Assembly (NCBI GenBank): GCA_963969495.1
Contig: OZ018318.1
Span: 99,083,357 to 99,147,356, forward strand
Source: Ceratothoa steindachneri
Taxonomy: Eukaryota > Arthropoda > Malacostraca > Isopoda > Cymothoidae
Length of the DNA: 64,000 bases
Direction of reading: 5' to 3'
The translations under genes and the position numbers were made by a program. Positions 54,076 through 64,000 of this stretch are shown piece after piece. Position 1 is the first letter of the stretch; every line of letters begins with the position of its first letter. The notes beneath the pieces were generated by a model. The model had not been told where the DNA came from. It saw nothing but the letters and a program-made list of their open reading frames with translations, and ran no database searches.

Positions 54076-54730
54076 CTTATACTAATCACTATTCTTATTT
54101 TGTTCCATTTTGGCTCTATCATCATAGTTCCCTCTCTTACTTTCAGCTACTTTCACGCCTTCTTCTCTCTGTCCAAGATTCAACTACCTTTCATTTTTGA
54201 TTCTCCCTTACTTTCCATCTTCCTCACCTATTTTCATTCATATACCAACCAGTTTAACTTTGCACATTACAATCATAGGTTCAGATAGTCCCAAAAATAT
54301 ACCTATAACAGGTTTCACATTAAATATATCCCACAGCATATTCTATTTTATAATTCACAGATCAATCATACTCTTAATTTCTCCATCTCTAATTTTCTTA
54401 AACCATGTGTATTTTCGCATCGGTATGCTAAAAGAATGGGTCCCCTACACACAAGTTTCATCCAGCACAGAAACCTACCGCCCTCTCTCCATTTTCAATC
54501 TCTTTATTTCTACCAAAAGATCCAAGTATGCATTCATCCTCTAACTATTCTTCGTTTCATATTTTTATAACCATTTACGGATATTCATTCATTCCCATTT
54601 TCATCCACTGCACTTTACAGAGCGTTTGAGGTAAATAAATACAAATTGTACACGGGAAAAGAAAAAAAGGTTGTGTACCAAACGAAACTATATTAGGCGT
54701 ATTCTCATAAGAATGTACATACAAATAGAA

Positions 54731-54732
<2 letters not shown>
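54076..54732. other. No gene seen
   Basis: AT-rich; the open frames at 54100-54288 and 54197-54544 show no recognisable domain. Confidence 0.5.

Positions 54733-54799
<67 letters not shown>
54733..54799. repeat. (AT)n microsatellite
   Basis: 67 bp of AT dinucleotides adjoining the 3' end of the mariner relic. Confidence 0.95.
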
Positions 54800-54805
<6 letters not shown>

Positions 54806-55580
54806 AAATTATTCGAAATAGCCACCATCTGCCTTCACAACCTTTTCCAGGTGGGAGATGAATTGGTTATAGACCCTGCTTAGTGCGTTTTTAATAGATG
54901 GCATTACCTCCACAATGACGGCTGTCAGAAACCCTAAAGCATTGTGATCAGCCTTGTTAGCATCCTTCTCAACAACGACTCACACGAAATAATCTAAGAG
55001 GTTGCAGTCTGGGGAGATAGGCGGCCACAAGTATGGAGAACACTGGTGCGGGACGTTGTTGAACAACCGCACCTGTGACTTGTTTGCTTTATGTGCGGGT
55101 GCAGAATCCTGTTGAAAAACGTAAGACCTTTCCTGGGCTACTTGGTCAATCCAAGGCATTCAGCTTGAAGATGTAAAGATGCGTAGTCTGGCCCTCGCTG
55201 CTGACCACGCCCAGAACCATCAAAGAGGCGGGAAATTTTATGTGCATTCGCGTAGGCACTTCTTCTTTATTCTTAGCCTAGTCATACTGGCGTTTCAATC
55301 TGTAAACGAGGCTCCTCTGGTAGTTTAACAACGTCACAATCTCCTCACGTTTTTCCCAGCGCGGAGAGGCGCTAGTATGGTGTAGCGTTTTTCGATTTCA
55401 GCTGGCATTCTCAGAATAAGCCGCGTATGCTGTTACTCGCATGAAACTAAACTCTTACTGAGTGTGTCCAAAGGTCAAGTAACCTACATTGGTGCCACAA
55501 TTAGCCTTTAGCCACACTTTTGACTTTGTGTCGATTTCCCTAAAACACACTGTATAAGCTTTCTGTCCACTTGACTACAG
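54800..55580 (-). pseudogene. Mariner-like transposase relic, C-terminal part
   Basis: On the minus strand, about 55140-55070 encodes YVFQQDSAPAHKANKSQVRL (a second catalytic Asp in QQDSAPAH). Then come PHQCSPYLWPPISPDCNLLDYF near 55055-54990 (SPDxxxLDYF, third Asp region), VVVEKDANKADHNALGFLTA, and finally FISHLEKVVKADGGYFE close to 54805, where the frame meets a stop. The N-terminal half to about 55580 is poorly preserved. The motifs QQDSAPAH and SPD-N-LDY are mariner/Tc1 family hallmarks. Frameshifts and stops show it is dead. Confidence 0.75.
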
Positions 55581-58079
<2,499 letters not shown>

Positions 58080-59380
58080 TTGTTGTATTTTGTCGACTTT
58101 GTCATGTGTACTTTGGAGTCACGTCGCCGTCTGTCAAAGACTTGCTGCTTTTTAAAGGTCTTTTTTGTTGTGGGACCTCGATGTCCAAGTGTGTACGAGA
58201 GAATTCCGGGGACAGGCGGGTGCCAATGGCTTGCCAGATCCTCTTTGCTCTCTTGTGGAGTGCTACGTTAATCGGAGATAATCCATCCGAGGCTTGGAGC
58301 ATCCTTTGTCTTTTGTGTTCACTTCTTCGGGTGTTTGTGATAATGAGCACCGCTTTGTTCTGGATTTTTTGTAGTTTTGAAATGTGGGTCTCGTGCTCGC
58401 ATTCAGCGGCACAGGGAGGGGGAGGTAAGGAGTCTCGGGTGGATGTACGCATTGAATATCCTAAGTTTATTTGAGAGATTTAAGATACGGAACCTATTGA
58501 ATTCTTTCAAATATCTCTTGCTATTCGCGACTGTACGCTCGATATGTCTCGTGTAACCACTGGTGGTGATCTTGAGCCACTGAACCGTCCCTTCCCCACA
58601 GTAAAAGATTCGCTCCCCATTCACACGTATATCGTTGAAGGTCTTGCAAAACATGGAAAGTACTGAACGTATATCGTACCCTCGGAGATGTAATTTGAAA
58701 GGTCATTTCTGTAATGTTTACAGTTCGCTTGCTTGTAACTTTTGCGTTCTGGGATTGGAATTTGGATGGGGTTTACAGCTACTGTAATTTTAATAGCCTG
58801 GTGGTCACTTGGAATAATGGGTCCCAGTTCAATGTAATAGTTGAAAGGAAACCTGATGCTAGAAAAAGCTGTGAGGTTTTGTGGCTATAGCGCATCCGTC
58901 ATACCGTTCCTAACTGTGATTTTTGCTAATAACGTTGTATTGAACAAATTTTAAATGTTGTTGCGCAGTCAGTCCGTGTTCAAAAATAGGTATTTTGTGA
59001 GTACTTTGTCGCATAATATTGCCAAAGGTGAAACCTTTTCCGTCCCACTCGTTGACGTTCATATGTATTATCCTAAGTCTCTTTGCCAGTTTTGTAACTT
59101 TGGTTATTTAGTATATGGGATTAAAGCAGACGCTGTGGTGTACTGGGCAGGGTGCGCTCCCTGCCGTTTTCTTTTCTATATTCTGTGTCAGTGATCCTGA
59201 GAAAGCATCCCAGGGTCAATATTATCATATCTTGAGCGAGGGCCTCTTCGACCTATCGCATTTTCACTTGTACCTCGCTGGAATCCAGGTCTCCCCGGAA
59301 GGGAGCTGACTCGAGAGCAAAGATTTTTAGCTTGAATCCTCTGGCATGGTATTTGAGCTGGTGCTCTCTATCTTGCGAAG
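58080..59380 (-). pseudogene. LINE ORF2: endonuclease and C-terminal region with RT core missing
   Basis: Minus strand. The ORF2 start near 59330 (GFKLKIFALESAPFRGDL) begins a badly decayed endonuclease. Its end, around 58840-58780, still shows a SDH-like site (IIPSDHQAIK pattern across frames) and the PIQIPIPERKSY-type tail. Then, with no fingers or palm motifs, the sequence passes at about 58650 to the post-RT region: VNGERIFYCGEGTVQWLKIT (58618-58559), NRFRILNLSNKLRIFNAYIH, and KLQKIQNKAVLIITNTRR (about 58380-58330). Intact relatives have roughly 1 kb of RT between these points. The family is related to the LINE copies at 15-33 kb. Confidence 0.65.
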
Positions 59381-60310
59381 AGTAGGATGTTGACCTTGGG
59401 GGCGGGATTGGGAGGTTTTCCTCGATCGTGGAGACCTGGTCTCCTTGAGTCGCACTGCTTTCGTGCTGAATGTGTACGTTTGTGTGTCGTTTGTATTGGT
59501 GTTATTTTTTTATTTTGCCTGTGAGTTGCAGGCGCTTGTTCTGGTGTTTGTGTGTTTATTAGTTTATTTAGACGCGGATAGCGTGCACTGGCTGTGATTT
59601 GGGGCAAGGGAACTTTGCTGCACGAATCTTTGCACTGCGGAGCTACGCTAAGTCGCATAAATTCGTCTGAAGGCGGGTTTTCTGGAAACCACATCTCATG
59701 CATTCCGTTTTTTACGAGCATGTGGTTGACTTCTGTTGCAAAGATACCTGGGTGAGTAATGTTCGCAATGTGTGCATAATAAATGCAACATATTATTTTG
59801 GTGGAATTCTCGTTTTCAATGTGATTTTTAGACTCGGCAATGGCGTCTTTGGTTACTTTTCATAGGTTGAGTTGGCCTTATTCTCCTCGGATTCGCGTTT
59901 CATTTCTGTTTGTTTTTGCAGTCACGACAAAAATGGTCGCAACCGGCACAGATTGAACAAAAAGTAACGTCTTTTTCAGTGCAGGTAGATGTAGTGTTTT
60001 GGCGTACTTATAACACCGAAAGCACATTCCATCTGATCTGAGCAGACTCCTACGAAGAAGAAAAGCGGCCGTTTTCCTTTGCTTTTTAAGCCATAGCCGT
60101 ATTTTCAAAAACAACCTTAACACGAGCGTGTAATATTTTAATTTGATAACCCCAGCTACATTTGCCCTTTCGTCTGCCGAGTGGCACCCGACCCAGGAGT
60201 CGAGGCGCATGAAGATCAAACTACGGTAGGATGGTATCTGTGGTGGTATGGTCGGTTTCAGGTTGATGGTCTTTAGGCATTCAATGGCCTTGCTTGAGGT
60301 CAAGGCTTCA
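59368..60310 (-). pseudogene. LINE ORF1: zinc-knuckle gag-like protein
   Basis: Minus strand. MTSSKAIECLKTINLKPTIP starts at 60303. A Cys-rich knuckle region is near 60025-59900 (GMCFRCYKYAKTLHL, with further Cys in the overlapping frame). The conserved C-terminal domain is at 59721-59640 (MLVKNGMHEMWFPENPPSDE), matching NKMLIQNGMKLMWFPDNPP of copy C. A Lys/Arg/Pro-rich tail runs to 59368. ORF2 starts about 40 bp further. Frameshifted. Confidence 0.65.
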
Positions 60311-63300
60311 CAGTCAACCTCCCTCGCGCAAATGGCCGAGTAACCAAATTATGGATGTCTATGAGTCAAACTAGTGCAATATTCATGGAACTGAGAACTT
60401 TTTCAAATACTTGCCTCTATCAGGTTTAGGGCCCTCTGAGAGGGGCCGGAGAGTTATTCGAAGGCTCTCTCTCATTTCCCCTGCATATTATCATAAGATG
60501 GCTAGAGGTGAAAGTGGAGAGGGGGCTCCTGATGGTGGTGTGTTGAGGGAATGTGAATGAAATAATAAATGCACAGTGGAAAATATTTAAGAAACAGGGA
60601 AAAAGGAGTGGAATGAGAAAATGAGTCTCACTGTATCTTTAAGCTTTACTTGGGGCTTGCAAATAGGCCTGATGGGGCTCCAGACTTTCTATCCAGGAAA
60701 GGTGAGAAGATTTCACCCTCCACTTTCTCAATCAAAAACCAGTGGTCCACTTTCTGAACAAAAATATCAGGCTTTTTCGCTCACGCCAATTTTTATTCAC
60801 TACTCGAAGCGAGTCCGAACAAATTCACTCTTCACTGTAATTCACTTTTAACAATACGAAAAATTAAATTGGCACAATCCTATACAATAGCGGGAAGGGG
60901 TGACTAACTGCCGGCACACCGAGCAGTCGTCATTTTATCCCAATCCATATTTACTTATTTAAATGGACAAATGGCCGTTCGTTCGCTTTCGATCAGATAA
61001 AATAACATTCATGTTTAATTTTGCGGGTTGAGCAGTTATCATTTACCCGAATGTAGGCCTAGCCATACGTCATCTAGAATAATGAAAGAAACAGAGGAAA
61101 ATACAAACCAACAAATAAAAGTTGCGGAAAAATAATAAGAAATTTGGATTGTTGTCGAAAACTTGTTAGTCTTAAATTATCGGATCAAAAAGGCAAGAAT
61201 ATTTACGTAGACAAGATCAGGGGTAGTCACGAATATGAATTTGAACTGAGAATTCCATGATTTATAATTTTTTCAATTGCACATTCATACGCGAATCATT
61301 TCCTTAATCCCATATTCCCTATTTCATCTCTAATGAGCGTCAGTGAATGACAAATTCCCGTCGAAAATTGCTATTCGTAAGGTAAGCACCATAAGTCACC
61401 AGCTTGTTCCTGGAAATATTTTTGTTAATTAAGAAAGAACTAAGTTTAAAAATACTTTTAATAATTATTAACCTCATTGCAATACGTTTTTCAGTTTAGG
61501 ACAATATTAAGGCTTCGGATTTGATATCTAGGGTAAAACTTCAATTTTTCATTCCATTATCCTTGCGAAATTTTCTTAGAAACATAGATTTAACATTTTG
61601 ATTATATAATATTTTTCTGCTTAGATTCCTACATTTTTTTTTCTAATTCCATATTAATGGAATGGGAGCTTTAAACTTTTTATTTAAATCCTAAACAAGC
61701 AAAATAAAGTCTCACCAACAGATAAAACACAAAATGACAAAGCCGGAGTGGAAATAAAGCAGATTTTAAAGCCAATTTTCCAGAAAATGACTAAGGAAAA
61801 ACAAATAAGAGAGGAAAATGGCTTGGAAGGGAACAGCGAAAGAATTTTATGCTGTTGGACAGTGGTAATTTGATTTTAGAAAATTCTCACTGACCCTCAT
61901 TCTTAAACTTAACAATATTTGCTCAAAGCTAGATTACTTTTGCATGTTTGCCGTCGGGGAAAAATTAGACTCATCCAGAAATTTTCAAATTCATACAAAA
62001 AATTTCACTTAGACGGTAAACAAACAAATCTTTCAAAATTTAATTCTATTTGTGCCAATGGCTTACGAGGCTATCTTTAGCTGTCATCTTTGAAACACTA
62101 TTTTCATAAATAGGAAGATTTGAAATTGTTTGCAAGATAATTTACCACAGCAGAGCAGAACTAATTTTAAATCGTCAACGTTATGTAAATAACTAGCAGC
62201 ATTTGTTTTTTGATTAGTAAATAATTGCAATTTTCAGATGATTAACAACTTAGAAAACCTACCTGGACATTTTTGCTTTTTTAATATTCAAGTTGAAAAG
62301 GAACTGGTCTATACAATCTGTAGCGTGTCTCTTTTTCCTGAATATAATTACAACTAAACAGATGTAGCACAATTAGGACTAAAATATCTTTTAAAACCTC
62401 TGCTCCATCCACAAATCAATTCTTTGCTAAGCTCATATTGGTATATTCAAACTTAACATGTTGAAAAGAAAGTAACAATGCACGTTTCGAAGAGCGTGCC
62501 AACACAATCTCCCCATACCTGACATGATTCCAAAAGTGATTGAGCAGTCGAAACATCTATCTATAGAGGGCCCACATTCTCGGGTTCAAGCTGAAATATT
62601 TCTGATTAATTGATTTCAACTTCAAAGTTTCGTCAAATAAGACATGCTTTACAAGCTTTTCATCTCTCAGCGATATTTCTTTCGCAACTTAATTTTACCA
62701 ATCTGTAAATTCCTTCTTCACTTTCATATATCACTGACAATTCCACCTTGAACGCCAGTTTTTGTATTTGTGTTGTCAAGCACTGTAATTTTCGGTGTTT
62801 CAACCTTTAAATTTCTCCAAAGGAATAGCAGCTTCCTTACCACGACGAACTCAGTTGCTCCAGGAGTTTGAATAAGTCTATGGGTGAAATGCATCCTCCC
62901 TACAAGGATGTGGAGGGTGTAACTGGAGCTAATGTCCCTCCTAAAACTAAAAGATGGGGGAGTAACACGCCTTCCCTTAGCCAGGGCCCCAAGAAAAACT
63001 GCTGCTGTCTCTCGGCTCCTTTTGTGCACCTCTTTGAAATCTCACACGATCTTTTCCACGCCTGAATAGACCCGACAAAGAGTGAAAGAGTGCGATAAAT
63101 TTTTAGACGTTATTCATACCCCTTTCGTCATATTTCATAAAAGCAACATCAAACAAACCAGGATCAAAACAGATATTTTTTATCGCCTAAACGACTACAT
63201 CAAGCTCATGATCGTAGAGTCGTCTCCAAATGATTCCCTTCCCACTATCACTCTATGCTCAGGAAGCTTCAATTTTAGTTCCGCTCTAAGCCGTTTAAAA

Positions 63301-63339
63301 TTGTCACGCACCACTGTTCCCGACCTGTAGTCCCCAAAA
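60311..63339. other. No gene seen; long unassigned AT-rich stretch
   Basis: The first 200 bp may be LINE 5' UTR. From about 60600 to 63340 I found no transposon motif, RNA gene or convincing ORF on either strand. The open frames at 60621-60851, 62724-63029 and 63082-63330 have no recognisable domain. This is the longest stretch without mobile-element signal, so it is the best candidate for unique host intergenic DNA. Confidence 0.45.
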
Positions 63340-63990
63340 ATTGAGAATATATGTATATGTGTGCAAATACACTCACAAAGGAAAAATGAAAAACGATTCC
63401 GAGCGCTTTCTTCTTTATTCCTAAAGACTTTTTCAAGGAATGAACAGGAGGCTGGACATACATTGCTTTAAATGGTGGAAGGGAAGATTAGACTACCCAC
63501 CTCTGAACCTTAATTAGGGGGTACGAAATCCTGAAACAACTTTATTTTAGATTTTATGTATGTAGTGATAATGGGGTCTAGCATGAACAAACCAGGGCTA
63601 AGGTTGAAATTTAGAAACGGGTTAATAGAGATACATTCTAATATATTTATCGAAATATAATTACTGCATTGTATGACTGGTTTGGCACTGTTTAAGTTAA
63701 TGCTATGGTTAAGATTGTAGTAGAAAAAGCGCAGATTGTTCACTGTGATTAAGTACATTGACTTGATGTTGCTTAACCAGGACATCTAGTTATTTACTTG
63801 TTTGTCCATAATAACATTTTTGGCAGTTGTTGCAGCCTATCGAATAAACAATGCCAGGTCGGGGTGTTGAAGTTTATAATTTTTTTCTCAACATCTTTTA
63901 CTTAACCAAACCTTACCTTCGCAATATCCTCGAACACCTAATTCATTACCGGGCTTGTTTAAAAAAAAAATCAGAATTGTCTTATGTTGA
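63340..63990 (-). mobile_element. Penelope-like element: GIY-YIG endonuclease end and terminal region
   Basis: Minus strand. At about 63840-63780 the translation gives IVYSIGCNNCQKCYYGQTSK, then a stop, then LDVLVKQHQ. This has the GIY...YIG arrangement (VYS...YYG) with the Cys-rich insert (CNNCQKC) seen in Penelope-like endonucleases. The following frame (63785-63510) ends CISINPFLNFNLSPGLFMLD and IITTYIKSKIKLFQDF, the usual region before the stop. Below it, 63395-63440 holds AAAGCGCTCGGAATCG-type sequence (minus), a phrase I associate with Penelope termini. A stop and a frameshift inactivate it. The RT part would lie right of the window. Confidence 0.7.
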
Positions 63991-64000
63991 ACATTGAAAT

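Noticed and set aside
62724..63029. Minus-strand 101-codon frame
   Set aside because: No recognisable domain, no supporting splice or promoter signal, and a plus-strand frame overlaps it.

Overview
The window is eukaryotic (invertebrate animal) intergenic DNA made almost entirely of transposable elements in different states of decay. I recognise no host gene. The base composition is AT-rich, there are long (AT)n tracts, and the repeat mix is several LINE lineages, CR1, a Penelope-like element, Tc1/mariner and hAT transposons and a Ty3/gypsy-type element. That mix fits an arthropod, possibly a crustacean; this placement is a low-confidence inference, because no single-copy gene anchors it.

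Layout, left to right. 1-4.5 kb: a broken Ty3/gypsy-like LTR retrotransposon whose domains run protease tail, integrase, reverse transcriptase, RNase H. This is the rearranged, Gmr1-type order. 6.1-7.3 kb: a 3' fragment of a CR1 LINE (minus). 8.1-9.7 kb: the first ORF of a zinc-knuckle LINE (minus) without its second ORF. 10-13.7 kb: AT-rich spacer with small repeats. 13.7-15.3 kb: an LTR-like repeat inserted into a LINE endonuclease domain. 15.3-26 kb: three minus-strand copies of one LINE family (ORF1 with CCHC knuckles, ORF2 with endonuclease and RT), one of them nearly full length. 27.4-28.3 kb: a second, inverted copy of the LTR-like repeat. 28.7-33.5 kb: a plus-strand copy of the same LINE family. 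34-35 kb: a mariner-like transposase remnant that interrupts an ORF with a Cys-rich start. 35.8-36.6 kb: a non-autonomous TIR element with a near-perfect 8-bp target duplication. 37.3-38.1 kb and 38.9-42.0 kb: two hAT relics, the second complete from 8-bp TSD to 8-bp TSD. 42.7-47.2 kb: a CR1 LINE with both ORFs open. 47.96-48.33 kb: a 172-bp-arm inverted repeat. 48.8-49.1 kb: an exact 147-bp tandem duplication. 49.5-55.6 kb: two Tc1-like relics around an unrecognised minus-strand gene relic, then a mariner relic. 58.1-60.3 kb: another LINE copy lacking its RT core. 63.3-64 kb: the GIY-YIG end of a Penelope-like element.

The most informative unit is the CR1 at 42.7-47.2 kb. Its ORF1 (zinc-binding motif, coiled coil, SGNH esterase-like domain) and ORF2 (apurinic endonuclease plus reverse transcriptase) are both free of stops. 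ORF2 has no early ATG and overlaps ORF1 by 67 nt in the -1 frame. Inside that overlap, in the correct phase, lies a canonical slippery heptamer (G GGA AAC). ORF2 may therefore be made by programmed -1 frameshifting, like a retroviral gag-pro fusion. The same element has four 20-bp GC-box-like repeats ahead of ORF1 and two 3' hairpins that share a loop but differ by compensating stem changes.
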